A DNA stretch of 64,000 nucleotides from Nereida ignava. Its GTDB lineage: Bacteria; Pseudomonadota; Alphaproteobacteria; Rhodobacterales; Rhodobacteraceae. Positions 7,980 to 15,964 of this stretch are shown one piece after another. The stretch lies in contig NZ_CVPC01000009.1 of the NCBI RefSeq assembly GCF_001049735.1, positions 83,215-147,214 of the forward strand. Direction: 5' to 3'. Made by a program: the position numbers and the translations under genes. Each line of letters begins with the position of its first letter. Within the stretch, counting starts at the first letter, position 1. The notes below the pieces were generated by a model, which saw only the letters and a program-made list of their open reading frames with translations, was not told where the DNA came from and did no database searches.

Positions 7980-9214
7980 ACCGAGCCACCCAAGACGCCC
8001 GCCGCTTTTTCAAAGAAATCAAGTGCACCAAAATTGCCGGACTTAAGCGCGAGGGTCAGGTCTTTGCTGGCGCGCAATGCGGGTACACCGGGGTCAATTT
8101 CAGGGCCGATTTCAAGCTGGGCAAGCTTTAGGCCTTCTACAACCGCGCCTGATGTCTCACCGCCCGCGGTTAACAAGCGGGTCACACCGCCCGCAACCAG
8201 CAGGGCCGCAACATCAGAAAAGAGCGTTTCAATGGCCTGCGACGACTGCTCAAGGCCGTATTCATTTTGGACCGATTTAATGACCTCAGGATCAGCCGAA
8301 CTGTACGCAAGCGGGATGCCGTCAGCCTGCAGCGCCCATGACGCGATGTCTTGGGCGGTTTGGCGGCCCTCGATCACATTGGCGGCAATGATCTCAAGGC
8401 TGGGGTGTTTTTCTTTGTGACGCGTTACTTGTTCGCGGGTCGCGACCGAGCATGATCCAGACAGGGCCACACATTTGCCGTCCTGACTGGTCCAGTCGGG
8501 GCGGCTTGGGCTGCAGTCAAAATTTGCAGGTAGACCAAGCGCCACGCCAGACCCACCCGTAATTAACGGCAGATCGGCGGCAGCTTTGCCGATGGCTATG
8601 AGATCTTCATTGCGGATTGCATCAACAATGATGTGGGTGTTGCCAAGGGCGTGCTGCGCGTCAAGCTCGGCTGAAATCGCATCAGCGCCAGCAAACACTG
8701 TCGGGGCTGTGACATGCCCGACCGCATGCTGAGTTTGCAGACCCAACCAACGGCGCAGATCAGGGTCAGTCATTGGCGTGAGAGGGTGATGGCGCATGCC
8801 ACTATCACTTAGTAGCTGATCTTGGACAAACAGATGCCCCTGATAAACTGAGCGGCCCGTTGTTGGAAAAGCAGGGCAGGCGATCACGCGTGTGGCGTTA
8901 AGCCGCGCGGCTAGCGCATCCATGACAGGACCAATGTTACCTTCGGGCGTACTGTCAAACGTTGAGCAATATTTGAAAAATATCTGCGTGCAACCTTGAG
9001 CCAACAACCAATCAAGCGCCACAAGAGACTGCTCAACAGCTTGGGCTACGGGAACGGATCGTGACTTAAGCGCAACCACACCGGCCTCAACATCAACAGA
9101 TGCAGGGCCTGACGGAACTCCAGTGTATTGCGTAACGCGCATCCCGCCTTTGGCCAGCGTGTTTGCGAGGTCACTTGATCCAGTAAAATCATCACCAATA
9201 CAGCCGAGTTTCAT
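7976..9214 (-). CDS. otnK: 3-oxo-tetronate kinase (four-carbon acid sugar kinase family)
   Basis: A 412-residue protein with the DUF1537 two-domain architecture. The N-terminal signature D-D-F-T-G-S-S-D (8-15) binds the acid sugar, and the C-terminal nucleotide-binding domain ends with the glycine-rich L-T-A-G-G-E-T-S-G segment. It phosphorylates a four-carbon 3-oxo acid, and the downstream overlapping otnC product would decarboxylate it. The start at 9214 gives the N-terminal M-K-L-G-C-I-G-D-D-F expected of the family. Expression is likely as a two-gene operon from the 9.2-9.4 kb intergenic region. Confidence 0.85.
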   Translation of the reverse strand: MKLGCIGDDFTGSSDLANTLAKGGMRVTQYTGVPSGPASVDVEAGVVALKSRSVPVAQAVEQSLVALDWLLAQGCTQIFFKYCSTFDSTPEGNIGPVMDALAARLNATRVIACPAFPTTGRSVYQGHLFVQDQLLSDSGMRHHPLTPMTDPDLRRWLGLQTQHAVGHVTAPTVFAGADAISAELDAQHALGNTHIIVDAIRNEDLIAIGKAAADLPLITGGSGVALGLPANFDCSPSRPDWTSQDGKCVALSGSCSVATREQVTRHKEKHPSLEIIAANVIEGRQTAQDIASWALQADGIPLAYSSADPEVIKSVQNEYGLEQSSQAIETLFSDVAALLVAGGVTRLLTAGGETSGAVVEGLKLAQLEIGPEIDPGVPALRASKDLTLALKSGNFGALDFFEKAAGVLGGSV

Positions 9215-9394
9215 ATGCTATCCGCCTGTTCATGTCGTTGAGGTAAGGGATAGCGGCTGGTCCGACGGATTGTCTAGGGGTATGTCCAAACACCCTTCGC
9301 TGTGAGCGGCAGGCTCTCTTCGGATATGCCTGATTGTATTGCGTTTGGCAGAAATAGCAGTATCAGGAATGCACGAAACAATCGAGTAGACCGC

Positions 9395-10444
9395 ATGAGC
9401 CAAAACGCCGACGAAAGCCTGCCGACACAAATGGTGGGACCCGCCAGAGATTGGCTTAAAACCTTGGGCAAATACCGCGAACCGGATGCGTGGCGCAGCA
9501 GCTTTGAAATTGCTGTGACGCTTTGCCCGTTTGTGGTTCTGTGGGCCTGTGCGTGGTGGGCGTTGTCGGTGTCTTGGACCTTGGCGCTTTTCCTGTCGGT
9601 CATCAACGCGGCGTTCCTTTTGCGCCTGTTTTGTATCCAGCATGATTGCGGCCACGGTGCGTTTTTCAAAAACCGCGCGGTCAGTGATTGGGTCGGACGC
9701 GGTTTGGGGGTTTTGACCCTTACGCCCTACGATGTCTGGCGTCGCTCACATGCAATTCATCACGGCGCTGCTGGCGACTTGGGCCGGCGCGGTATTGGTG
9801 ATGTGCAAACGCTGACCGTGTCAGAATATCGCGCTTTGTCGTGGGGTGGCCGGTTAAAGTATCGGGCCTACCGAAATCCGATCGTGATGTTTGGTTTGGG
9901 GCCTGGCTATTTGTTTTTGCTCCAAAACCGTCTGCCTTTGGGCTTTATGTCACAAGCGCGCTTTTGGGTAAGCGCCATGCTGACAAATGTTGTTATTCTC
10001 TGTGCGCTTGGCGCCATCGTTTACTTCAAGGGTCTGCAGCCGATCTTGTTGATCTTTATGCCAACCACATTGGTGGCGGCGACCATTGGTGTTTGGCTGT
10101 TTTACGTGCAGCATCAATTTGAGAACACGTATTGGGAAGAAACACCCGACTGGGATTTGCACGACGCAGCTTTTCATGGAAGCTCTCATTATGTTTTGCC
10201 GCCTGTGCTGCAATGGCTCACTGCAAATATCGGGATTCATCACATTCACCACCTGTACAGCCGCATTCCATTCTACCGGTTGCCGCAAGTGTTGGTCGAC
10301 TGCCCTGCTCTTGGGACTATGAACCGGCTGACCATACGCCAGAGCTTTGCCCAAGCGCGGTTGCATCTGTGGGATGAGGAAAGAAAACGTTTGGTCGCAT
10401 TTTCGCAAATCAGAACACCTGCAACCAGCGCTGTGCCAAGCTAA
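9395..10444 (+). CDS. Fatty acid desaturase family protein
   Basis: A 349-residue integral membrane desaturase. The three histidine boxes of the di-iron centre are visible: H-D-C-G-H (83-87), H-A-I-H-H (119-123) and H-H-I-H-H (282-286), with hydrophobic segments between them. It resembles omega-6 (delta-12 type) acyl-lipid desaturases and could help adjust membrane fluidity in the cold. I prefer the ATG at 9395; the frame is open back to a GTG at 9302, but that would add a 31-residue stretch of low-quality sequence. It stands alone, with no acyl-carrier or ferredoxin gene next to it. Confidence 0.87.
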   Translation: MSQNADESLPTQMVGPARDWLKTLGKYREPDAWRSSFEIAVTLCPFVVLWACAWWALSVSWTLALFLSVINAAFLLRLFCIQHDCGHGAFFKNRAVSDWVGRGLGVLTLTPYDVWRRSHAIHHGAAGDLGRRGIGDVQTLTVSEYRALSWGGRLKYRAYRNPIVMFGLGPGYLFLLQNRLPLGFMSQARFWVSAMLTNVVILCALGAIVYFKGLQPILLIFMPTTLVAATIGVWLFYVQHQFENTYWEETPDWDLHDAAFHGSSHYVLPPVLQWLTANIGIHHIHHLYSRIPFYRLPQVLVDCPALGTMNRLTIRQSFAQARLHLWDEERKRLVAFSQIRTPATSAVPS

Positions 10445-10543
10445 GCCATTCCCCCCACACTTGCAGGGAGCGCGGCGCAGGTTACTTACGGTCGACACGA
10501 TCCAAATTGTATCACCGGCTCATGGCCGCTGGAGTAAGAAAAC

Positions 10544-11416
10544 ATGATTATTCTCGATGGCGGCATGGGGCAGGAACTTATCAAACGTGCTGGGCGGGCA
10601 ACAGACCTGTGGTCGATGCAGGCGCTGTTGGATGCGCCGCAGATGGTCCGTGAGGTGCATGACGAGTATTTTGCCGCAGGAGCGTCAATTGCTACGACGA
10701 ATACCTATTCAATACTGCCAGATCGGTTGTTGTCCAAAGGGTTAGGGGATCAATTGATCCCCATGACAAGAACCGCCTGCGAAATGGCTGTGGCTGCACG
10801 TGATGCGCACGGGTCGGGACTGGTTGCGGGATCGTTGGGGCCGCAAGGGTTTTCATACCAACCGGACCAATGCCCACCCGCGGAACAGGCGGCCGAGGTC
10901 TATGCTGACCTTGCGAGGTTGCACGCAAATTATGTGGACTTTCATTTGCTGGAAACGATGTCCTCTATCGATCAGGCACGCGGTGGGTTGATGGGGGCAC
11001 AGCTCACTGGGCTGCCTGTTTGGGTCGCGTTCTCAGTTAGTGACGATGACGGCCGTTTGCTGCGCTCTGGAGAGCCTTTGGCAGATGTGTTGCCGCTACT
11101 AAAAGAGTATCGCCCCGAAGCGGTCTTGATCAATTGCTCATCGCCCGAGGCGGTTTCAGACGGCCTGAGCAGCTTGGTAGGTCATGACTTTAAAGTTGGA
11201 GCCTATGCAAATGGGTTCACCAAAATTCATGCAGACTTCAATTCGATCAACGCAACAGTTGATTTGTTGGAAGCGCGCACGGATTTGGGGCCAGATGCGT
11301 ATTTGACGTTTGCAAAAGGTTGGGCCGCAACCGGCGCATCAATCATCGGCGGTTGCTGTGAAGTAGGGCCAAAGCATATCGAGGCACTGGCGGAGTATTT
11401 CGCAGAAGTGCGGTAA
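10544..11416 (+). CDS. Homocysteine S-methyltransferase family protein
   Basis: A 290-residue TIM-barrel protein with the zinc-thiolate set of the family: Cys198 (I-N-C-S-S) and the G-G-C-C-E motif with Cys271 and Cys272. The N-terminal I-L-D-G-G-M-G-Q-E-L also fits. Such enzymes move a methyl group from betaine, S-methylmethionine or a related donor to homocysteine. The short single-domain form and absence of a cobalamin domain exclude MetH. The methyl donor cannot be read from sequence. It appears monocistronic. Confidence 0.85.
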   Translation: MIILDGGMGQELIKRAGRATDLWSMQALLDAPQMVREVHDEYFAAGASIATTNTYSILPDRLLSKGLGDQLIPMTRTACEMAVAARDAHGSGLVAGSLGPQGFSYQPDQCPPAEQAAEVYADLARLHANYVDFHLLETMSSIDQARGGLMGAQLTGLPVWVAFSVSDDDGRLLRSGEPLADVLPLLKEYRPEAVLINCSSPEAVSDGLSSLVGHDFKVGAYANGFTKIHADFNSINATVDLLEARTDLGPDAYLTFAKGWAATGASIIGGCCEVGPKHIEALAEYFAEVR

Positions 11417-11464
11417 CCTTGGCACATTTACGTCAAGGCTGGTCTCAATGATCGAAGTGCGGCC

Positions 11465-11806
11465 CTAGGCGTAGGCCGCGTCAACGATGAACTCGACCTT
11501 TAGCTCAGGACGCGCAAGCTTGGCTTCCCCGCACGCGCGTGTAGGTGCATGGCCGGCGGGGACCCAAGCGTTCCACACTTCGTTGAGGCCTGCGAAATCA
11601 CTCATGTCGGCCAGCCAGATCGTGACACGCAGCATGTCGTTGCGCGATGAACCCGCCTTGATCAACAGCGCGTCGATTTTCTCAAGACACGCGCGTACTT
11701 GATCTTGGATTGTGTCACCCTCGGCAACCTGACCGGTTAGATACGCCACACCGTTGTGCTTCACGATTTTGGACGAGCGTTCGCCTGTTTCAATGCGTTC
11801 AATCAT
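11465..11806 (-). CDS. RidA family protein (YjgF/YER057c/UK114)
   Basis: A 113-residue RidA-superfamily protein with the usual core: an early G-V-A-Y-L-T-G-Q segment, a central helix holding D-Q-V-R-A-C-L-E-K-I, and a C-terminal P-T-R-A-C-G-E-A region carrying the conserved arginine followed by V-E-F-I-V-D-A. Canonical RidA hydrolyses reactive enamine/imine intermediates; this subgroup (R-A-C-G-E) is related but functionally less defined. I chose the ATG at 11806 because AGGAG sits 7 bases upstream; the frame stays open to 11950 but without family similarity. Confidence 0.82.
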   Translation of the reverse strand: MIERIETGERSSKIVKHNGVAYLTGQVAEGDTIQDQVRACLEKIDALLIKAGSSRNDMLRVTIWLADMSDFAGLNEVWNAWVPAGHAPTRACGEAKLARPELKVEFIVDAAYA

Positions 11807-11866
11807 GGTGGGGCTCCTATGGCAGCAATGTCTATCGTTCAGGGCATATAATGCGCTTTGGTCAGT

Positions 11867-11896
11867 GGGGTACAGGGGGGGGGAAGCTGGCGGGGG
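11867..11896 (+). other. G-rich tract with possible four-stranded structure
   Basis: On the + strand there are runs of four G (11867-11870), nine G (11875-11883) and five G (11892-11896). Splitting the run of nine gives four tracts of four G with loops of 4, 1 and 8 bases, a putative G-quadruplex. It lies 61-90 bases upstream of the ridA-family start, with the G-rich strand being the template for that gene. The remainder of the 11807-12021 gap shows nothing I can name. Confidence 0.4.
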
Positions 11897-12021
11897 TATA
11901 AGTTGGCCCGCCACGACATGTTTGGTCAACACGGTGATTGCCGACCTCATTCGTGACTAGGTTCAAGCCAGACTAGTTTATGGTCGGCTCAAGAGTCGCG
12001 CGCGATATCATAAAAGGAAGA

Positions 12022-12097
12022 TGGTGGACCCTAGCGGGATCGAACCGCTGACCTCCTGCATGCCATGCAGGCGCTCTCCCAGCTGAGCTAAGGGCCC
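12022..12097 (-). tRNA. tRNA-Ala (anticodon GGC)
   Basis: Read on the minus strand, the 76-base sequence folds as a full cloverleaf. The acceptor GGGCCCT pairs with AGGGTCC (one G-U pair), the anticodon arm is CCTGC-ATGGCAT-GCAGG with anticodon GGC, the T arm contains GGTTCGATCC, and the 3' CCA is encoded. It reads GCC and GCU alanine codons. There is no sign of integration at its 3' end. Confidence 0.96.
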
Positions 12098-12164
12098 TAT
12101 GGTGCGGCTAAGTAGCCGCGTGGTGAGGGGAGTTCAAGAGAAAAACACCCCCCACATTCGCTAA

Positions 12165-12497
12165 TTAATTGTCGTCGTCGCCTTCGGCAGCAACATCGGC
12201 GATTTCGTCCAAAGAAACGTTATCTTCGTCGTCATCATCGTCGAGCACATCATCACCCAGATCGACTTCGAGATCATCCTCGTCATCGAGTACGAGCTCT
12301 TCGCCGTCTGCTTCTGTATCTTCAGCTTTTGCGGCTGCTGGATCAGCTTTGTCGGCGACCATTGTGCGGTTCTTGTTGACATCAACGGTGACTTCTTCAC
12401 CCGTGTATGGGCTCACGATTGGCGTACGGCCAAGATCGTAGAAGCGTTTACCGGTGGTTGGGCAAAGGCGTTTGACGCCCCATTCGTCCTTAGGCAT
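12165..12497 (-). CDS. TIGR02300 family protein, acidic C-terminus
   Basis: A 110-residue protein recognised from its conserved N-terminus: a W-G-V-K-R-x-C-P-x-T-G-x-R-F-Y-D-L-G-R-x-P pattern, a family conserved in alphaproteobacteria. The region from about residue 60 is almost purely Asp/Glu with Ala and Val. Cys12 and nearby residues suggest a degenerate zinc-ribbon, but no second cysteine pair is present. Function is unknown. The acidic repeats generate long serine-rich frames on the opposite strand, which are not genes. Confidence 0.85.
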   Translation of the reverse strand: MPKDEWGVKRLCPTTGKRFYDLGRTPIVSPYTGEEVTVDVNKNRTMVADKADPAAAKAEDTEADGEELVLDDEDDLEVDLGDDVLDDDDDEDNVSLDEIADVAAEGDDDN

Positions 12498-12651
12498 ATC
12501 GGATCCCTTGGGTAATCGAGGGTTGAAACTATCTCACAGGCACGCCCTAATGGCATCGCTTGCGATGTGTATCGCTGGCAGGTGCCACACTCAGGCGGCT
12601 CTGTCAAAGTGATTCCGTCGCAATGTGGCTAGGATGGGCAGAATTCAGGCA

Positions 12652-13341
12652 ATGACGACACTTGTTTTGGAAGGTGATCCTGTTGTGCGGGTCCATTTGC
12701 GGCGCTCTGCGCGGGCGCGGCGGCTGTCACTTCGGGTTTCTCGATTGGATGGTAAGGTCAGCCTGACAGTGCCGACACGCGCGCCTGAGCGTGAAGCACT
12801 GGCTTTTCTGCGCGAAAAAGAAAATTGGTTGCGGCACCAATTGGCGGACCAACCGGTTGAGCAAATCGTTGGGATGGGTGCGCAAGTCCCGCTTGGCGGT
12901 CAACTTTTTGAGATCGTTCAGGGGCAGGGCCGTAGGATTAGTATTCAGGGTGCTCAATTGCAGGTGCCTGGACGCGCTGAAACGGCCGGTGCGCGTGTGC
13001 AGGGGTATCTCAAGGCGCAGGCGCGGCTGGTCCTGCACCGCGAAGTTGAGCAATTTGCGACAACCTTGGGTAAGCCGTTTGGCCGTATCACGTTGCGCGA
13101 TACCAGATCACGTTGGGGCTCATGCTCGTCCACTGGGAATTTGAATTTCAGTTGGCGCTTGGTTATGGCGCCGCCAAATGTGTTGTCATACGTGGCAGCC
13201 CATGAAGTGGCGCATCTTGCACAGATGAACCATTCCGAGCGTTTCTGGCGGGTTTGCGAAGAACTCTTCGGCCCCTACAAGGCTGAACGCGCATGGTTGC
13301 GCACCGAGGGCACCGCATTGCACCGATACCGATTTGGATGA
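12652..13341 (+). CDS. YgjP/SprT-type zinc metallopeptidase (M48-like, DUF45)
   Basis: About 229 residues. The catalytic zinc motif H-E-V-A-H is at 184-188, followed by a third histidine (194) in N-H-S-E-R-F-W. The preceding R-W-G-S-C-S-S-T-G-N-L segment is diagnostic of the YgjP/DUF45 family. These are small cytoplasmic metalloproteins of uncertain role. Start choice is open: ATG at 12652 gives a good N-terminus, while ATG at 12634 or GTG at 12625 would add a few residues; none has a strong ribosome binding site. The GntR gene follows 35 bases later with its own operator. Confidence 0.82.
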   Translation: MTTLVLEGDPVVRVHLRRSARARRLSLRVSRLDGKVSLTVPTRAPEREALAFLREKENWLRHQLADQPVEQIVGMGAQVPLGGQLFEIVQGQGRRISIQGAQLQVPGRAETAGARVQGYLKAQARLVLHREVEQFATTLGKPFGRITLRDTRSRWGSCSSTGNLNFSWRLVMAPPNVLSYVAAHEVAHLAQMNHSERFWRVCEELFGPYKAERAWLRTEGTALHRYRFG

Positions 13342-13356
13342 TTGACGAAGGCTGAC

Positions 13357-13370
13357 TTTGTGATCACAAA
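13357..13370 (+). promoter_or_regulatory. TTTGTGATCACAAA operator in front of the GntR gene
   Basis: A 14-bp perfect palindrome ends 6 bases before the regulator's ATG. Its core TGTGATCACA (13359-13368) is identical to the paired sites upstream of sucC and sdhC. A TTGACG element (13342-13347) upstream would place the palindrome over the -10 region, which fits autoregulation by the encoded GntR protein (inference). Confidence 0.75.
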
Positions 13371-13376
13371 TAACAC

Positions 13377-14027
13377 ATGTTGATACAAACTCGCCAAGAT
13401 GCCTCCCCGACTGCGGCCCATGACCGTCTCTACCGCTCGCTGAGAACGCGCATTATGCATGGTGAGTTGTTGCCCGGCCAAGCGTTGACCCTGCGCGGGG
13501 TTGGTAAAGAATACGAGATGTCGATGACGCCCGTGCGTGAGGCAATGCGCCGTTTGGTGGCGGAAGGCGCATTGTCTTTGTCATCGTCAGGTCGGATCAC
13601 CACGCCAGAGCTAAGCAATGAGCGGATTGAGGAGCTTGCAGCCATTCGTGCGCTGTTAGAGCCAGAGTTAGCCAGCCGTGCACTGCCGCGGGCGCATATG
13701 GCGCTTATTGAGCGGCTTGAGGCGATCAACGGACAGATTGATCAGGTCATCGCCCGTTCGGATGCGGTGGGATATCTCAAGCACAACCTTGAATTTCATC
13801 GCACGCTTTACCTGCGCGCCCAAGCCCCTGCGATGCTCGCATTGGCTGAAACGGTTTGGCTGCAATTGGGGCCTACAATGCGCAAGCTTTATGGCCGTTT
13901 GCGCCGTACAGAGAGCCCACGCAATCACAGGCTTATTCTGGCGGCCCTAAAAGCCGGTGATGACCCGGGCTTGCGTATTGCGCTTCGCTCGGATGTTACA
14001 AGCGGTTTGCGAATGCTCAAGCAATAG
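13377..14027 (+). CDS. akgR: GntR/FCD transcriptional regulator, AkgR candidate
   Basis: A 216-residue regulator with a GntR winged helix (about 15-80, including the M-T-P-V-R-E-A-M-R-R-L recognition helix) and an all-helical FCD effector domain (85-210). The FCD metal-ligand set is partial: Asn137, His141 and His184 are present, but Asp206 stands where the last histidine usually lies. The operator palindrome 8 bp upstream recurs before sucC and sdhC, and the gene is convergent with lpd at the end of the suc cluster. In Rhodobacter sphaeroides the GntR regulator AkgR activates TCA cycle genes, so I infer this is its counterpart. No ribosome binding site is visible, so the mRNA may be leaderless. 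Confidence 0.7.
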   Translation: MLIQTRQDASPTAAHDRLYRSLRTRIMHGELLPGQALTLRGVGKEYEMSMTPVREAMRRLVAEGALSLSSSGRITTPELSNERIEELAAIRALLEPELASRALPRAHMALIERLEAINGQIDQVIARSDAVGYLKHNLEFHRTLYLRAQAPAMLALAETVWLQLGPTMRKLYGRLRRTESPRNHRLILAALKAGDDPGLRIALRSDVTSGLRMLKQ

Positions 14028-14038
14028 GTCCAAGAACG

Positions 14039-14071
14039 AAAAAAGCGGGCCCCATAAGACGCCCGCTTTTT
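14039..14071. terminator. Bidirectional terminator between akgR and lpd
   Basis: AAAAAAGCGGGC and GCCCGCTTTTT form a stem with a ten-base loop, with A and T tracts on both sides. It can stop transcription of the GntR gene (+) and of the lpd end of the suc cluster (-). Confidence 0.88.
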
Positions 14072-14093
14072 CAAAATAATATCTGTCTCAGGG

Positions 14094-15482
14094 TTAGGCG
14101 TGGATCGCGCCGTCACCACAAGCAAGTGCCGCTTCGCGCACAGCCTCGGAGTAGGTGGGGTGTGCGTGGCAGGTACGTGCAAGGTCTTCTGCAGCCGCAC
14201 CAAACTCCATGGCCACGCAAATTTCGTGCAACAAATCACCGGCCATTGGCCCAATGATGTGCGCACCCAAAATGCGATCTGTTTGTGCATCAGCCAGAAT
14301 TTTCACAAAGCCATCGGCTGCAAAGTTTGCTTTTGCACGACCGTTGCCCATGAAGCTGAACTTGCCCGCTTTGTAGCTGCGACCTTGCTCCTTCAGGCTC
14401 TCTTCGGTTTCGCCGACTGAAGCCACTTCAGGGTGGGTGTAAATCACACCTGGGATGACGTTGTAGTTCACGTGCGGGTGCTGACCTGCAAGCCCTTCTG
14501 CGACTGCCATGCCTTCATCTTCCGCTTTATGCGCAAGCATCGGGCCTTCAATGGCGTCACCAATTGCATAGATGCCTGCGACATTGGTGGCGTAGTTGGC
14601 GTTCGTTTTGATCTGGCCACGGTCACTCATTTCAACGCCAAGCGCTTCTAGCCCCAAACCATCGGTGAACGGCTTACGGCCCGTTGCCACAAGTACCGTG
14701 TCCGCGTCGATCGTTGTTTCGCTATCGTCTTTGCGGGATTTGTAGGTGACTTTCGCCTTGTTGCCTTTGACTTCAACACCTTGAACAGCAGCACCAAGTG
14801 TGAAGGAGATGCCTTGCTTGGTCAGCAGTTTTTGGAAGGTGCGCTGGACCTCGGCGTCCATGCCGGGTGTGATGACGTCAAGGAACTCAACAACTTCAAC
14901 TTCTGCGCCAAGGCGGGCGTAGACAGAGCCCAACTCAAGTCCGATGACACCTGCGCCAATCACAACAAGCTTTTTCGGGATTTTGGGCAGTTCAAGCGCG
15001 CCAGTGCTGTCCACAACGATCTTTTGGTCAACTTCGATACCGGGCAGGGCCGATGGTACGGAGCCTGACGCGATGATGATGTTTTTGGAGCTATGCACCT
15101 CGTCACCAACTTTTACCTGACCGGCTGCAGGAATGCTGCCCCAGCCTTTGAGCCAATCGATTTTGTTCTTTTTGAACAAGAACTCGATGCCTTTGGTGTT
15201 GGTTTCGATTGTGTCGCTTTTGTAGGACTGCATCTGCTTCCAATCAACGGAAGGTGCTTTGCCCTTGAGGCCCATAGCCGCAAAGTTGTGCTCTGCTTCG
15301 TGCAGCATATGTGACGCGTGCAGCAGGGCCTTTGACGGGATGCAGCCAACGTTGAGGCACGTGCCGCCAAGCGTATCGCGGCCTTCAACAACAGCGGTTT
15401 TGAGGCCCAATTGGGCACAGCGGATTGCACAGACATAGCCGCCGGGGCCGCTGCCGATTACGATGACGTCATAGTTGGCCAT
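14094..15482 (-). CDS. lpd: Dihydrolipoyl dehydrogenase (E3)
   Basis: A 462-residue flavoprotein disulfide oxidoreductase that reoxidises dihydrolipoamide in the 2-oxoglutarate dehydrogenase complex. FAD binding G-S-G-P-G-G-Y is at 10-16, the redox disulfide is Cys42/Cys47 in G-G-T-C-L-N-V-G-C, the NAD site is G-A-G-V-I-G-L-E-L, and the catalytic dyad is His441/Glu446 in H-P-T-Y-S-E. It is the last gene of the sucCDAB cluster, separated from sucB by a MAPEG gene, and is followed by a strong terminator. Confidence 0.96.
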   Translation of the reverse strand: MANYDVIVIGSGPGGYVCAIRCAQLGLKTAVVEGRDTLGGTCLNVGCIPSKALLHASHMLHEAEHNFAAMGLKGKAPSVDWKQMQSYKSDTIETNTKGIEFLFKKNKIDWLKGWGSIPAAGQVKVGDEVHSSKNIIIASGSVPSALPGIEVDQKIVVDSTGALELPKIPKKLVVIGAGVIGLELGSVYARLGAEVEVVEFLDVITPGMDAEVQRTFQKLLTKQGISFTLGAAVQGVEVKGNKAKVTYKSRKDDSETTIDADTVLVATGRKPFTDGLGLEALGVEMSDRGQIKTNANYATNVAGIYAIGDAIEGPMLAHKAEDEGMAVAEGLAGQHPHVNYNVIPGVIYTHPEVASVGETEESLKEQGRSYKAGKFSFMGNGRAKANFAADGFVKILADAQTDRILGAHIIGPMAGDLLHEICVAMEFGAAAEDLARTCHAHPTYSEAVREAALACGDGAIHA

Positions 15483-15498
15483 GGGGGTCTCCTTGGTA

Positions 15499-15888
15499 TT
15501 AAATGAGGGCAGCGATTAGCATCGCAACAGTTGCGCCAAAACCAACCACCCAGATGTAGCTGCGCCACGGCACAAGGCCCTGAACATAGGCAGGCACGTA
15601 GAGCAGGCGAGCGATCAGATAGATGTGCGCGCAGGCTTCGGTGAATGGGCTGGATTGATCCGAGAGCGTCACCACAACCACAGCAATGGTGAACATGATC
15701 AACCCTTCGAAGTGGTTGTTCATGGCGCGTTGCAGACGCCCTGCGGTGCCTTGCAGTTCAACTTTCTTGTCGCGCGGTGACATGGCGGCTTTTGTACCGA
15801 CCTGCATTTGCGCGGTGATTGAATAGAGCGTGAACTGAACAACCTGCAAAAGGGCCGCGAGGGTGAGGACGTAAATCTCTGTAGTCAT
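15499..15888 (-). CDS. MAPEG family membrane protein
   Basis: A 129-residue protein with four hydrophobic segments and the family patterns R-A-x-x-N-H-F-E (residues 54-61) and R-x-x-Y-x-x-A-Y in the second half. MAPEG proteins include membrane glutathione transferases, but bacterial members of this short type have no settled role. It lies between sucB and lpd on the same strand with 16 bases to lpd, so it is co-transcribed with the 2-oxoglutarate dehydrogenase genes; why is not clear. Confidence 0.83.
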   Translation of the reverse strand: MTTEIYVLTLAALLQVVQFTLYSITAQMQVGTKAAMSPRDKKVELQGTAGRLQRAMNNHFEGLIMFTIAVVVVTLSDQSSPFTEACAHIYLIARLLYVPAYVQGLVPWRSYIWVVGFGATVAMLIAALI

Positions 15889-15923
15889 TTTAGCGTGCCT
15901 TTAATTGCAGCAAGTGTCGAAGC

Positions 15924-15954
15924 GGCCCGCGCGGTCAAAAGCGACCTGCGGGCC
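15924..15954 (-). other. Hairpin between sucB and the MAPEG gene
   Basis: GGCCCGC-GC-GGTC and GACC-T-GCGGGCC form an interrupted stem with a six-base loop in the 76-base gap. No T tract follows on the minus strand, so it looks more like an mRNA-stabilising or processing hairpin than a terminator. Confidence 0.5.
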
Positions 15955-15964
15955 ACGCCAGGGA

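Noticed and set aside
12022..12097. tRNA-Ala as an integration site
   Set aside because: No integrase, direct repeat of the tRNA 3' end or atypical DNA lies next to it.
12169..12441. Serine-rich frame opposite the TIGR02300 gene
   Set aside because: It is the reverse reading of Asp/Glu repeats; the minus-strand frame has the family signature.
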